NCBI RefSeq assembly: GCF_023227765.1
Contig: NZ_JALKBZ010000004.1
Coordinates: 1-64,000 of the forward strand
Length of the DNA stretch: 64,000 nucleotides
Source of the DNA: Fuchsiella alkaliacetigena
GTDB lineage: Bacteria > Bacillota > Halanaerobiia > Halobacteroidales > Acetohalobiaceae
Direction: 5' to 3'
Positions 1 to 8,569 of this stretch are shown piece after piece. How positions within the stretch are numbered: the stretch's first letter is position 1; each line of letters opens with the position of its first letter. A model generated the notes under the pieces. That model was not told the DNA's origin. It made no database searches and saw nothing but the letters and a program-made list of their open reading frames with translations. Both the position numbers and the translations under genes were made by a program.

Positions 1-95
1 TGCATTTTTTAAATTCAAACTGAGTATAAGAAATAAGATTGAGTTTTAAAATAAAATTTATTCATGCGATTGCCCTGATCTGAAAAAGAAAATGC

Positions 96-124
96 TTGAT
101 ATTAAACTCGAAGTCTTATATAAT
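96..124 (+). promoter_or_regulatory. Sigma-A-type promoter for the LTA synthase gene
   Basis: TTGATA at 96-101 and TATAAT at 119-124 are separated by exactly 17 bases. The start codon lies about 30 bases downstream behind a strong GGAGGAG ribosome site. Seen directly in sequence; activity is inferred. Confidence 0.75.
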
Positions 125-157
125 TTTATTGCACCATAGCTATTAGGAGGAGTATAA

Positions 158-2029
158 ATGCAAGGTTTAAATAATTTAACAAAAAAACAAAAATGTTTTG
201 CTGTAACTTTTTTGCTAGGATTTTTGATTAAATATAACTATCTTCTAATCCAGATATTTAATGTTCCTTCTTTTACCGGGGTTATTTTCAAAAATTTAGT
301 TTTTATTTTATTTAGTGTTTATTTTCTATTTCCTATGCTAAAAATTAAAAAAGGTCGTATTTTTTTATTATTAATACTATCCTTATTTTCATTGTTCTTT
401 TTAGCAAATCTTTGGTATAATCGCTATTTTGGCAACTATTTAAGTGTTGTTGATATGGCTAGAAGTGAAGCTGGTGGTTCTAGTAAGGTTTTGTTTAGTC
501 ATATTATTAATTATTGGGATCTTGTTTTTATCGTAGATCTAATTTTATTAGCTGCCTTCTTGTTTAAGGATAAGCAAGGAAGTATTAGTAATCAGTTTGG
601 GGATAGATTACCTATTAAGAAGAGCCAGAAAAAACCTCGGGTTTTAGCGGGGGTTGTTATAGCTTTATTATTAATTATTCAGGTTTTTACTACTAATTTA
701 TTGTTAAACAATAAAACAGCGCCAGAACTTTATAATAGAAGTACTTCCGGATTTGTTAATGTATATGGGGTTATTCCGCTTTATTTATATGAACTTTATG
801 AATCTGTTTATGTAGATAGATCATATGCAGTTAAGCCGGAAACTCCCCCTTTTTTATTAGCGGATGAACTGGATGGGGAAGCATTAATTGAAGAAGATAG
901 CAATATAATTGTTATTCAAGTGGAGTCTTTAGATGAGAAATTACTTGGTTATGAGCATAATGAGCGTCAGTTAACTCCTTTTTTGAATGAGCTTAAGGAG
1001 GATAGTCTCTATGCTGAGAACTTTTACACTAAACATGTGAATGGGAGTTTTGATGCTGACTTTTCGCTGTTAACTTCATTGTATCCAGTTAATAGAACTG
1101 ATACCTTTAAAAATAATGATATGACGGAATTCGATTCTTTAGCTAGAGTTTTAGGAAAGCAGGGATATGAGACTCTAGCTTTTCATGGTAATGATAAAAG
1201 GTTCTTTAATCGACATCTGGCCTATCCTGAGCTAGGCTTTGATGAGTTTTATAGTCGAGAGGACTTTTCTAGTGCTGATCGGGTGATGGAGATGGAAGAG
1301 GGTTATCTGGGGATAAACGATTATGATTTCTTTAAGCAGTCTTTAGATTACTTAGCAGAAGCTGATAGTCCATTTTTTGCTTATTTCATTACTGTAACTA
1401 GCCATACTCCCTTTAGTTTTTATCCTGACGATCAAACTATAGAAGCTTATAGTGATATTGAAGATCAACTGCTTCATGACTTCTTTCAATCTATTTCCTT
1501 TGTAGACAAGTCTTTAGAAATGTTTATTGAAGGATTAGCAGAAAAAGGCTTAAAGGAAGATACTTTATTTGTTATTTATTCAGATCATGATGCTAGTATT
1601 GATACTCCAGAATACTCTTCAAGTGTAGACTTTAAGCTCGATAAAAATGTCAAAAAGCCAGAACATATCCCCTTATTGATTAAGCATCCCGAGCTTGAAG
1701 CCGGTACTATTGAAAAGACTGGTACTATTACTGATTTGGCACCTACGATTTTAGATATAATGGGTGCGGAAACGAAACCAGAGGGTTTTATTGGTTCTTC
1801 GCTATTGAAAGGTGAGGAAGCTCCAGTTATTTTTATGCATGAACTGCCTCAGGTTCTGTATAAAGACCATCTTTTTGTTGAGCAGTTAGGAGAGTTTGAA
1901 AAAATAGGTTATCTTGAGGATAGAAGAGAGGAAAAAGTAGAGCTACCGACGAAAGAAAAGGATAAGGTGTTGGATATTATGGAATATTTAAGAAAGAAGA
2001 TCTTAGTTACAGAGCGGGCTCAGAATTAA
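158..2029 (+). CDS. LTA synthase family membrane sulfatase (phosphoglycerol transferase)
   Basis: This 623-residue protein has about five N-terminal membrane segments (roughly residues 13-185) and a large extracytoplasmic sulfatase-fold domain (about 250-590). Family hallmarks are visible: the metal-site stretch IVIQVESLDE, the FHGNDKRFFNRH segment, SHTPF and YSDHD. LtaS-type enzymes move glycerol-phosphate from phosphatidylglycerol onto a glycolipid-anchored chain outside the membrane. Where LtaS has its nucleophile Thr in GKTSD, this protein reads NGSFDADF, so Ser appears to take that place. A GDPD gene follows 19 bases downstream and probably shares the transcript. The polymer made is unknown; an LtaS-like or OpgB-like substrate is possible. 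Confidence 0.85.
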   Translation: MQGLNNLTKKQKCFAVTFLLGFLIKYNYLLIQIFNVPSFTGVIFKNLVFILFSVYFLFPMLKIKKGRIFLLLILSLFSLFFLANLWYNRYFGNYLSVVDMARSEAGGSSKVLFSHIINYWDLVFIVDLILLAAFLFKDKQGSISNQFGDRLPIKKSQKKPRVLAGVVIALLLIIQVFTTNLLLNNKTAPELYNRSTSGFVNVYGVIPLYLYELYESVYVDRSYAVKPETPPFLLADELDGEALIEEDSNIIVIQVESLDEKLLGYEHNERQLTPFLNELKEDSLYAENFYTKHVNGSFDADFSLLTSLYPVNRTDTFKNNDMTEFDSLARVLGKQGYETLAFHGNDKRFFNRHLAYPELGFDEFYSREDFSSADRVMEMEEGYLGINDYDFFKQSLDYLAEADSPFFAYFITVTSHTPFSFYPDDQTIEAYSDIEDQLLHDFFQSISFVDKSLEMFIEGLAEKGLKEDTLFVIYSDHDASIDTPEYSSSVDFKLDKNVKKPEHIPLLIKHPELEAGTIEKTGTITDLAPTILDIMGAETKPEGFIGSSLLKGEEAPVIFMHELPQVLYKDHLFVEQLGEFEKIGYLEDRREEKVELPTKEKDKVLDIMEYLRKKILVTERAQN

Positions 2030-2048
2030 TCAAGGGTGGGTTAAATAA

Positions 2049-3026
2049 ATGAAAGTGAAATTAGCTATTATCATGGCGATTTTATTTTCTTTTTTCATGC
2101 TGTTTTATGGTGGTTATTATTTAATAAATCCCGATTTACAGGGAGAAGAAATACTTAATCGGCAGGGTATTCCTTATCCAACTGTGATTGCTCATCGAGG
2201 AGCTTCTATAGAAGCTCCGGAGTCTACTGCTGCTGCTTATATTAAAGCGCGAGAGATGAAAGCTGATTATTTGGAGGCAGATTTGCAAAGAACTAAGGAC
2301 GGAGAAATAGTGGTTATTCACGATCAAACTTTGGGTAGAACTTCTAATGTAGAGGAGATTTTTCCGAAAAGAAAAGATGATCCAGTAGGAAGTTTTACCT
2401 ATAAAGAGTTAAAAAAGTTGGATTTCGGGAGCTGGTTTAACCAAACTTCTCGCTATGCTCGGGAGGAGTATCAGGGTTTGGAGATTCTTACTTTAACAGA
2501 GCTGATTGAGATTGCTAAAGGTGGCGAACATACTCCCGGTTTAATCTTGGAAACTAAAGATTCTCAAAAGTATCCAGGTATTGAAGCAGAAATAGTCGAT
2601 ATTTTAGAGGAAGAGGGTTGGTTAGCGGCTGATAAGGAAAAAGAGGACTTTGCTAAAACTATATTTTTTTCTTTTAAAGAGGATAGCTTAAGAGAGTTTA
2701 AAGAGTTAATTCCAGAGATTCCTCGACTTTTATTAATTACTGATAATATGATTACTCGGCGGAGTTGGGCCCACTGGTTGGGAAGAGCAGAGGGTTTAGC
2801 TGATGGTTTAGGTACTAAAGGTTTTATGAGCTGGCCTTGGTATATTGCTGCGGCTCACGAAAAAGGGCTTTTTGTTTTTCCTTATACTATCAATGAACTG
2901 TGGCAGGTTAAAGTTTTGGCTCACTTTCAATCCAGTGGCTATATAACCGATAGACCGGATGTGGTATTGGATTTTTTGGATAGAATTCCTAAATCACTAG
3001 TAAAAGACCTTGAAGATGAGGTTTGA
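2049..3026 (+). CDS. Membrane-anchored glycerophosphodiester phosphodiesterase
   Basis: This 325-residue protein begins with one hydrophobic segment (about residues 4-27) that is probably a signal anchor, so the enzyme likely acts outside the membrane. The GDPD barrel starts with [15 protein letters not shown], contains [17 protein letters not shown] with the acidic and His catalytic residues, and ends with the ITDRPD strand typical of the family. GDPD enzymes cleave glycerophosphodiesters to glycerol-3-phosphate and an alcohol. Its place directly after an LTA-synthase-like gene suggests it recycles or trims glycerol-phosphate polymer or deacylated lipid. The ATG has an AAGGGTGGG ribosome site. 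Confidence 0.88.
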   Translation: MKVKLAIIMAILFSFFMLFYGGYYLINPDLQGEEILNRQGIPYPTVIAHRGASIEAPESTAAAYIKAREMKADYLEADLQRTKDGEIVVIHDQTLGRTSNVEEIFPKRKDDPVGSFTYKELKKLDFGSWFNQTSRYAREEYQGLEILTLTELIEIAKGGEHTPGLILETKDSQKYPGIEAEIVDILEEEGWLAADKEKEDFAKTIFFSFKEDSLREFKELIPEIPRLLLITDNMITRRSWAHWLGRAEGLADGLGTKGFMSWPWYIAAAHEKGLFVFPYTINELWQVKVLAHFQSSGYITDRPDVVLDFLDRIPKSLVKDLEDEV

Positions 3027-3084
3027 ATTTTAGGAATTGAGTAATAATAATTTAAAGTTTTTTGGAGATAATAGTAGCTTTTTC

Positions 3085-3113
3085 TTGACAACGACTGTAT
3101 ATCGTGATAATAT
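3085..3113 (+). promoter_or_regulatory. Promoter of the cold-shock gene
   Basis: TTGACA at 3085-3090 is followed after 17 bases by TAATAT at 3108-3113, preceded by an extended -10 TG. The transcript would have a leader of only about 40 bases, shorter than the long cold-shock leader of E. coli cspA. Confidence 0.65.
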
Positions 3114-3159
3114 ATGTTTGTTGGCTATTAAGCCAGACAAATTAGGAGGAATAAATTTT

Positions 3160-3360
3160 ATGAAAACAGGAACAGTAAAGTGGTTTGACGGGAAAAAAGG
3201 TTATGGATTTATCACAGTTGAGGGAGAAGATGATGTATTTGTACATTTCTCTGCTATTCAGGAGGATGGATTCAAAACTTTGGATGAAGGTCAAGAAGTA
3301 GAGTTTGAAGTAGTTGAAGGCGATAGAGGTCTTCAAGCTGAAAATGTAACTAAGTTATAA
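3160..3360 (+). CDS. Cold-shock protein, CspA/CspB family
   Basis: The 66-residue product is a single cold-shock domain with both RNA-binding motifs: [16 protein letters not shown] (RNP1) and DVFVHFSAI (RNP2). Csp proteins bind single-stranded RNA and DNA and melt RNA secondary structure. The reading frame is open further upstream, but the start at 3160 gives the standard family length and sits behind an AGGAGGA ribosome site. It is monocistronic: its own promoter lies upstream and a strong hairpin terminator follows. Confidence 0.97.
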   Translation: MKTGTVKWFDGKKGYGFITVEGEDDVFVHFSAIQEDGFKTLDEGQEVEFEVVEGDRGLQAENVTKL

Positions 3361-3398
3361 TCGTTTATTATGCGCAAGCAATAATATAGATTATTTCT

Positions 3399-3430
3399 AA
3401 AAAAGGAGTCCTATACGGGACTCCTTTTTT
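3399..3430 (+). terminator. Rho-independent terminator after the cold-shock gene
   Basis: A GGAGTCC/GGACTCC stem closes a six-base loop. An A-run precedes the stem and a T-run follows it, so it could work in both directions. Confidence 0.9.
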
Positions 3431-3461
3431 ATTTATTATTATGGTTTTTGCTGAGTAATGA

Positions 3462-3490
3462 TTGAACTTTTCTATGAATAATGTTAAAAT
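3462..3490 (+). promoter_or_regulatory. Promoter of the cas operon
   Basis: TTGAAC at 3462-3467 and TAAAAT at 3485-3490 are separated by 17 bases, with an extended -10 (TGT). It lies just past the csp terminator and about 80 bases before cas6, so the cas genes have a promoter of their own. Confidence 0.7.
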
Positions 3491-3568
3491 AATAACTGAA
3501 TAGTTTTTTTATTATTAATATTCAGAATATTATGAATATAATACAAAATGAAGGAGTGCTTAAGAGTA

Positions 3569-4255
3569 ATGAAGATAAAAAAAGCAGTATTAAAATTCAA
3601 ATTAGCAGATCAACTTCCTTTAAGTTATGGTTATAAATTAAGAGGTTTCTTTGCTAAGCGCTTTGAAAATATACTCTTTCATAATCACCATCAAGACGGT
3701 GGTTATAGATATGCTTACCCCTTAATCCAGTATAAGATATATCAAGGACAGCCTACAGTAATTGGTTTAGCTAAAGGAGCTGAACTTTTAAGCCAAAACT
3801 TTTTGGAAATTGATAAACTAACTTTAGGACAACGGTTATATGTAGATCCCGAAAAGGAACTGCAGGTTATCGCTGAAAAGCTGAAGGTACTTTCTAAGAT
3901 TGATCAGTTGAAATATCGATATCGATTTTTTTCTCCTTGGCTAGCTTTGAATCAGGAAAATTATAGATTTTATTCCGCGGAAATACAGGATAGCTGTTTA
4001 GCACAACAGCAACAGTTTTTAGCTAAAATATTAATCGGTAATATTCTTAGTTTTGCTAAAGGAGTAGATTGGTGGGTAGAAGAGGAGATTAAGGTAGTTT
4101 CACAGTTAGAAGAGGTGGAGGTTAACTTTAAGGGTCAGTTAATGATCGGTTTTATAGGTTATTTTCAAACAAATATTTTTTTACCCGAATATATAGGTCT
4201 TGGCAAATCATCTGCTAGAGGTTTTGGGACAATAATTGAAGCGAAAAAAGATTAG
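3569..4255 (+). CDS. cas6: CRISPR pre-crRNA endonuclease Cas6 (type I-B)
   Basis: Cas6 cuts the CRISPR precursor RNA within each repeat and, in type I-B, stays on the 3' handle as part of Cascade. The 228-residue product ends with the glycine-rich GLGKSSARGFG typical of Cas6 RAMP proteins. The N-terminal half has LRGFFAKRF and YPLIQYKIYQGQPTVIGLAKGAELL-type features of the Cas6b-like family, and a His pair near residue 40 (FHNHH) could serve catalysis. An ATG at 3548 exists, but the AAGGAG site at 3551-3556 points to 3569. It is the first gene of a four-gene operon, and cas8b starts about 26 bases after it. Confidence 0.85.
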   Translation: MKIKKAVLKFKLADQLPLSYGYKLRGFFAKRFENILFHNHHQDGGYRYAYPLIQYKIYQGQPTVIGLAKGAELLSQNFLEIDKLTLGQRLYVDPEKELQVIAEKLKVLSKIDQLKYRYRFFSPWLALNQENYRFYSAEIQDSCLAQQQQFLAKILIGNILSFAKGVDWWVEEEIKVVSQLEEVEVNFKGQLMIGFIGYFQTNIFLPEYIGLGKSSARGFGTIIEAKKD

Positions 4256-4280
4256 CTATTATTTGGAGGGAGTGATAACT

Positions 4281-6125
4281 TTGATTCATGCTTTGAAATC
4301 GATAGGGGATTATAAAAGAGAGAGTTCAGATCAAGATTTGTTAGCTCAGATAGTAGATAATCCTAACTCCAGAGGTAGTTATAATACTGTATTGGTGATT
4401 GCTTTTAAAGAAGAGGCAGCTCAGATAGTTTTTGATAAAGTAGTAGTTGAAGATTTTAGTAAAGAAAAGTTGACTAAGTATGCTTATAAGTATGGTAGTC
4501 CTCGTGGGGGAGATCTAACACCTACTTCTAAATTGACCGATTTAGAAAAGACTTTTCAAAGAATCCAGCGTCCTTTGCAGAAAATTTATAGTAGATTGAA
4601 AGGAAAAAAGAAGAGCGAGGAAATAATTTTAGCAATCTATGAGCAGTTTCAAGAGCAGCAAGTGGCTAGCAAAATATATAATCGGCTAGCTGAAATAAAG
4701 TATTCTGATGAGGCTATACTGACTATAGCCTTCAAGAATAAGGATAGTACTTTGAAGTATGTGGGAGACTTTCAGGAGTTTGTGGAGTTACTGATGGAGA
4801 GTTATGAAAAACAGTTTTACTATAAAAGCTCCTATCTTAAACAGGAGCAGAAGTCTATTGGTGAAAATAACCTCTGTTATATCTGTTCGCAGCAGGCTGA
4901 TAAAACTTATGGCTATGTAGGGACTTTTTCTTTCTATACCTTAGATAAACCAGGCTTTACTACGGGAGGTTTTAATCGCCAGCAGGCTTGGAGAAACTAT
5001 CCTGTCTGTCCTAAATGTGCTAAGGCTTTAAGTTTAGGTAGAAAGTACCTGGAAAATAAATTAAAGACTAATTTATGTGGAATTGATTACTTCATTATCC
5101 CTAAGACAATTTTTAATAGTAAAAATGAAGATAAGCAGGAGCTTTTTAAAATTTTAGAGTATTTAAATCAAGTTCAAACTTTGGAAACTAAAACAGAGGG
5201 AAAGAATTTAACTAATGCTAAAAAGGATTTCTTTAGGTCGATGAGTGAGCTTGAGAACTTTATTAGTTTTAATCTATTATTTTATGAACAGCAGAATAGT
5301 GCTTTTCGAATTTTGTTATATGTGGAAAACATTACTCCAACTTACTTACGAAGGATATTTGCTGTTAAAGAGAGAGTTGAGGAAGAAGAGTTATTTAAAA
5401 ATCTAGCAGTTAGTGATGCTTCGCTAGATTTAAAGTTTAAACTTGAACTGATTGCTAACTTCTTTTATATAAATCGTGAGCATAAACTGGACTTTACTAC
5501 AGAGTTTTTGGAGATTATCAGTAGTATTTTTACTGGCCAAAGACTTTCGGAAGCACTATTAATGGAGAGATTTGCTGATCATTTACAGGAAAAATTTAGA
5601 GCTAAACGTTCTATTTGGAGTGATACTCTGAAAGCAGTAATGATTTTGAAGTTTTTGCAGCAGTTGGAACTGTTGAACTGGGGTGAGCAAGAAGTGGAAG
5701 GCTGTTTAAAGTTTTTTGATGAGATTGAATTTCCAATAATAAATTTTTTAGCTGAGCAGAGTGATGTTTTGGATTCTAAGATTAAACAACTGATCTTTCT
5801 ACAAGGTTTATTTACTCAAAAAATATTGAATTTACAAAAGAAAGAGTATAACGGGATTGCTCCTTTTAGAGATAAATTGAATGGTTTAAAATTGAACCAA
5901 AAGCTTTTAGAAGATCTTCATCCTGAATTATTTACTAAGCTGAATGATTATCTTCAAATCTCTGCTCTACAGTTAAAAAAATTAAAGAAGCTAATGACAG
6001 ATCTTTTTGTAGATAGTGATTTTAATTCAATCACCAATAATAAACTTTCTTTTTACTTTGCCTTTGGAATGAGCCAGGCTACTAAACTTCAGCCTCAGGA
6101 TAAGAGATGGGAGGTCAGCAATTGA
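4281..6125 (+). CDS. cas8b: CRISPR Cascade large subunit Cas8b (TM1802 family)
   Basis: At 614 residues this matches the TM1802 family of type I-B large subunits, which recognise the PAM and recruit Cas3. Two CxxC pairs (LCYICSQQ and YPVCPKCAK) flank a stretch of about 40 residues in the middle of the protein and should bind zinc, as in that family. The assignment also rests on position between cas6 and cas7, the order known from Thermotoga TM1802-TM1801-TM1800. The TTG at 4281 is preferred because GGAGGG at 4265-4270 precedes it. Its stop overlaps the cas7 start (TGATG). No fusion to a nuclease is visible. Confidence 0.85.
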   Translation: MIHALKSIGDYKRESSDQDLLAQIVDNPNSRGSYNTVLVIAFKEEAAQIVFDKVVVEDFSKEKLTKYAYKYGSPRGGDLTPTSKLTDLEKTFQRIQRPLQKIYSRLKGKKKSEEIILAIYEQFQEQQVASKIYNRLAEIKYSDEAILTIAFKNKDSTLKYVGDFQEFVELLMESYEKQFYYKSSYLKQEQKSIGENNLCYICSQQADKTYGYVGTFSFYTLDKPGFTTGGFNRQQAWRNYPVCPKCAKALSLGRKYLENKLKTNLCGIDYFIIPKTIFNSKNEDKQELFKILEYLNQVQTLETKTEGKNLTNAKKDFFRSMSELENFISFNLLFYEQQNSAFRILLYVENITPTYLRRIFAVKERVEEEELFKNLAVSDASLDLKFKLELIANFFYINREHKLDFTTEFLEIISSIFTGQRLSEALLMERFADHLQEKFRAKRSIWSDTLKAVMILKFLQQLELLNWGEQEVEGCLKFFDEIEFPIINFLAEQSDVLDSKIKQLIFLQGLFTQKILNLQKKEYNGIAPFRDKLNGLKLNQKLLEDLHPELFTKLNDYLQISALQLKKLKKLMTDLFVDSDFNSITNNKLSFYFAFGMSQATKLQPQDKRWEVSN

Positions 6126-7039
6126 TGCCACTATTGCAGCAAAGAAGCGAGTTAGTTTTTCTTTATGATATCAAAGATGCTAATCCTAATGGTGATCCTT
6201 TGGATGAGAATAAGCCTCGTCTTGATAAAGAAACGGGAGTTAATTTAGTTACTGACGTACGTTTAAAAAGAACTATTAGAGATTATCTCTATGAATATCG
6301 AGGCTATGATGGGCAGTCTAAAAATAAAGATATCTTTGTGCGCGAAATAAAGACTAAAGATGGTATTCAGGATAGTAAGACTCGAGCTAAAGATTTTGCC
6401 GAGGATCCTGAGTTAATATTGGAAAGCTGTATTGATGTGAGGCTTTTTGGTGGGGTAATTCCTTTAGCGGAAGATTCTATTACTTATACCGGGCCCGTTC
6501 AATTTCAAATGGGCCGTTCTTTACATCCTGTGGAGTTAAAATATATTAAAGGAACTGGGGCTTTTGCTTCGCAGACAGGAAAGAGTAAAAAGACTTTTCG
6601 CGAGGAGTATATACTTAGCTATTCTTTGATTGGTTTTTACGGAATCATTAATGAAAATACCGGCCAAAAGACTAACTTAACCGAAGAGGATGTACAGTTG
6701 TTGCTGGAAGGAATCTGGAAGGGGACTAAAAGTTTACATAGTCGCAGTAAGATAGGGCAGACTCCTCGCTTGTTATTAAAGGTTAATTATTCTGAGAAAA
6801 ACTTTTTTATTGGTGAACTGAAAAATTATCTGCAATTAGTTACGGAAAAGCGAGGGGAGCAGCTTAGAGATGTTGTTGATTATCAACTGGATATTACTGG
6901 GCTATTAAAGATATTAAATAGATTTTGGGATAAAGTGGACTCTGTTGAATACTTGCTTAATCCTAGACTTCAACTGATTGCTGAAGGGACGGAGGTACAA
7001 TTGGCTGAGATTGATGGTTTTAAGAGAATTGTTTTTTGA
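6125..7039 (+). CDS. cas7: CRISPR Cascade backbone protein Cas7 (Csh2-like, type I-B)
   Basis: Cas7 forms the helical backbone that holds the crRNA spacer. The 304-residue protein begins with the family signature FLYDIKDANPNGDPLDENKPR, then TDVRLKRTIRDYL, and carries DVRLFGGV and GPVQFQMGRSLHPVE typical of Csh2 proteins. The ATG at 6125 overlaps the cas8b stop and sits behind GGGAGG at 6109-6114. Length and motifs suggest an intact protein. The cas5 frame runs into its 3' end. Confidence 0.93.
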   Translation: MPLLQQRSELVFLYDIKDANPNGDPLDENKPRLDKETGVNLVTDVRLKRTIRDYLYEYRGYDGQSKNKDIFVREIKTKDGIQDSKTRAKDFAEDPELILESCIDVRLFGGVIPLAEDSITYTGPVQFQMGRSLHPVELKYIKGTGAFASQTGKSKKTFREEYILSYSLIGFYGIINENTGQKTNLTEEDVQLLLEGIWKGTKSLHSRSKIGQTPRLLLKVNYSEKNFFIGELKNYLQLVTEKRGEQLRDVVDYQLDITGLLKILNRFWDKVDSVEYLLNPRLQLIAEGTEVQLAEIDGFKRIVF

Positions 7040-7061
7040 GTTATTCAAGGAGGTGGGGAAA

Positions 7062-7790
7062 ATCGATATCAACAAAGTATTAGTTTTCGATATTTGGGCC
7101 GACTATGCTCATTTTAAAAAATACTATACTACTACCTCTCCTTTGACCTTTTCTATTCCTCCTAAAACTACTCTTTACGGCATAATAGGGGCTATTTTAG
7201 GCTTAAGTAAAGATAACTACTTAAATTATTTTAAGCCGGGTCAGTGTAAGATAGGGATTCAGATCAAAAAGCCTATTAAAAAAACTAGAGTTAATCTGAA
7301 TTTGATCGATACTAAGTCAGCTAAATTGATGGCTCGTATTGATAATAGAACTCGGATTAAAACTGAACTGCTGAAGGATGTCAAATATAGAATTTACTTT
7401 TGGCATAGTCAAACTAGTACTTATCAAAAACTAAAGAGTTACTTAGTTCAGCATAAGACTGTATACTCCATTTCTTTGGGTTTAAGTGAGTGCTTAGCCA
7501 ATTTTAGGTATATTGCTGAATATGAACTACAAAAAATAGATGCTAATAATTCTTGGTTAGAACTAATAACAGTTTTGCGGATTGATACCAAAGGTTTATC
7601 CAAAGCGGATATAGACTTTACTCAGGAAGATAGAGAGTATTTAGTTGATAAGTTAGCTTTAGAGATGAAGCCGAATCGAGAGGTAGTAGATTATGGTCAG
7701 ATTGTGTTAGAAAAGAAGGGGCGGTCTATTCGGATTAGACCTGGTTATTATTATCAATTAGAAACTGAAGAAAAAATACTCTTGCTATAA
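7062..7790 (+). CDS. cas5: CRISPR Cascade subunit Cas5 (type I-B), probable ATC start
   Basis: Cas5 caps the 5' handle of the crRNA in Cascade. The sequence KVLVFDIWADYAHFKKYY followed by PLTFSIPPKTTLYGIIGAILGL is the N-terminus of type I-B Cas5 (TM1800-like), and the C-terminus YGQIVLEKKGRSI also fits. About 242 residues is normal. The start is odd: the GGAGG site at 7049-7053 points to ATC at 7062, which gives the family's usual N-terminus. A GTG at 7053 overlaps the ribosome site, and TTG at 7029 lacks one. This is the last gene of the operon: no cas3, cas4, cas1 or cas2 follows, and no terminator is clear. Confidence 0.88.
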   Translation: MDINKVLVFDIWADYAHFKKYYTTTSPLTFSIPPKTTLYGIIGAILGLSKDNYLNYFKPGQCKIGIQIKKPIKKTRVNLNLIDTKSAKLMARIDNRTRIKTELLKDVKYRIYFWHSQTSTYQKLKSYLVQHKTVYSISLGLSECLANFRYIAEYELQKIDANNSWLELITVLRIDTKGLSKADIDFTQEDREYLVDKLALEMKPNREVVDYGQIVLEKKGRSIRIRPGYYYQLETEEKILLL

Positions 7791-7937
7791 ATAAGAACCT
7801 TTACTGTTAAAGTAGAAAAAATGCTTAAAAAAATAATTATTTATTCTATTTAACGTTAATTATAAAATTTTTTAAAAAAATTTATTATTCTTGCAGGAAT
7901 ATTCCAATTTATCTTGAATAAATATATTACAAGTTAA

Positions 7938-7965
7938 TTGTCAGAAAATTTAAAACATTTATAAG
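7938..7965 (+). promoter_or_regulatory. Candidate promoter of the sodium symporter operon
   Basis: TTGTCA at 7938-7943 and TATAAG at 7960-7965 are 16 bases apart. Each differs from consensus at one position. Transcription would begin upstream of the palindrome at 8008-8031, placing that palindrome in the leader RNA. Confidence 0.5.
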
Positions 7966-8007
7966 ATTCATAATCATGGCAATATAAAAACTTATAAGAA
8001 TAATAAG

Positions 8008-8031
8008 ATTATTGCTAATATTAGCAATAAT
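8008..8031. repeat. Perfect 24-base palindrome upstream of the symporter operon
   Basis: The half-site ATTATTGCTAAT is followed immediately by its exact reverse complement, with no spacer. It could be an operator for a dimeric regulator or, if transcribed, an AT-rich hairpin. It has no T-run of terminator type. Confidence 0.6.
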
Positions 8032-8184
8032 GAACTTGATACTAGTTGAGCTTGAATATTAAAAGAGGAGGTGAGTTTTTTAATATTGGCAGATGAATTT
8101 AAGAGGGAAAAGTGATTTTAAACAAAGCTTGTACAGGGTTGTCAAAGTCTAAGTAAATCAACTATTAATCAGGAGGTGTTTTTA

Positions 8185-8541
8185 ATGGCAATTGAAAACA
8201 AAGAAGAAGTGGATTATCTTTCTAAAGAGGTAAATCTGATCAGTCCAGGTACTGATTTTATGAGAGAAAGCTTATTTATCATTTGGACTACATTTATCAT
8301 TTGGGTAGTAGTTGTTTTTGGAGGTCCGATCTTACTGTGGTTGACTGCTGAAACTGCTACTGGAGCTGGTCCTTTATGGAGAGCTAGATTTTTAGGTTTC
8401 CCGTTTGCTTGGTGGATGACTGCTCAGGGTTCTCCGTTAACAGCTTTGGTTTTAAGCGGAGTCTTTGCTTACAGAATGGATAGTTTCCATTCAGAATACG
8501 GAATCTTAGACGAGGATGATGATGAAGAAGCAGGACATTAA
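8185..8541 (+). CDS. Sodium/solute symporter small subunit (DUF4212)
   Basis: The 118-residue protein has two hydrophobic segments (about residues 30-52 and 75-95) and the FPFAWWMTAQGSP stretch, matching the DUF4212 small subunits that pair with VC_2705-type SSS transporters. An acidic C-terminal tail (DEDDDEEAGH) follows. The large subunit starts 28 bases downstream, so the two are co-transcribed. ATG 8185 is chosen over an in-frame GTG at 8176 because AGGAGG lies at the right distance. The solute is not shown by the sequence; acetate or a related organic acid is a family-based guess. Confidence 0.88.
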   Translation: MAIENKEEVDYLSKEVNLISPGTDFMRESLFIIWTTFIIWVVVVFGGPILLWLTAETATGAGPLWRARFLGFPFAWWMTAQGSPLTALVLSGVFAYRMDSFHSEYGILDEDDDEEAGH

Positions 8542-8569
8542 ACCTTAACAACGAAAGGAGTGGAGGAAA

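Larger units (their letters stand above)
7791..8184. other. AT-rich intergenic region between cas5 and the symporter operon
   Basis: These 394 bases hold no cas gene remnant and no repeat-spacer array that I can see. They do hold a promoter-like pair at 7938-7965, a perfect 24-base palindrome at 8008-8031, and a nine-codon open frame with a strong ribosome site at 8066-8115. Confidence 0.7.

Noticed and set aside
7791-8184. Possible CRISPR array behind cas5
   Set aside because: I read the stretch for direct repeats of 25-37 bases with spacers and found none; only a palindrome and AT-rich sequence occur.
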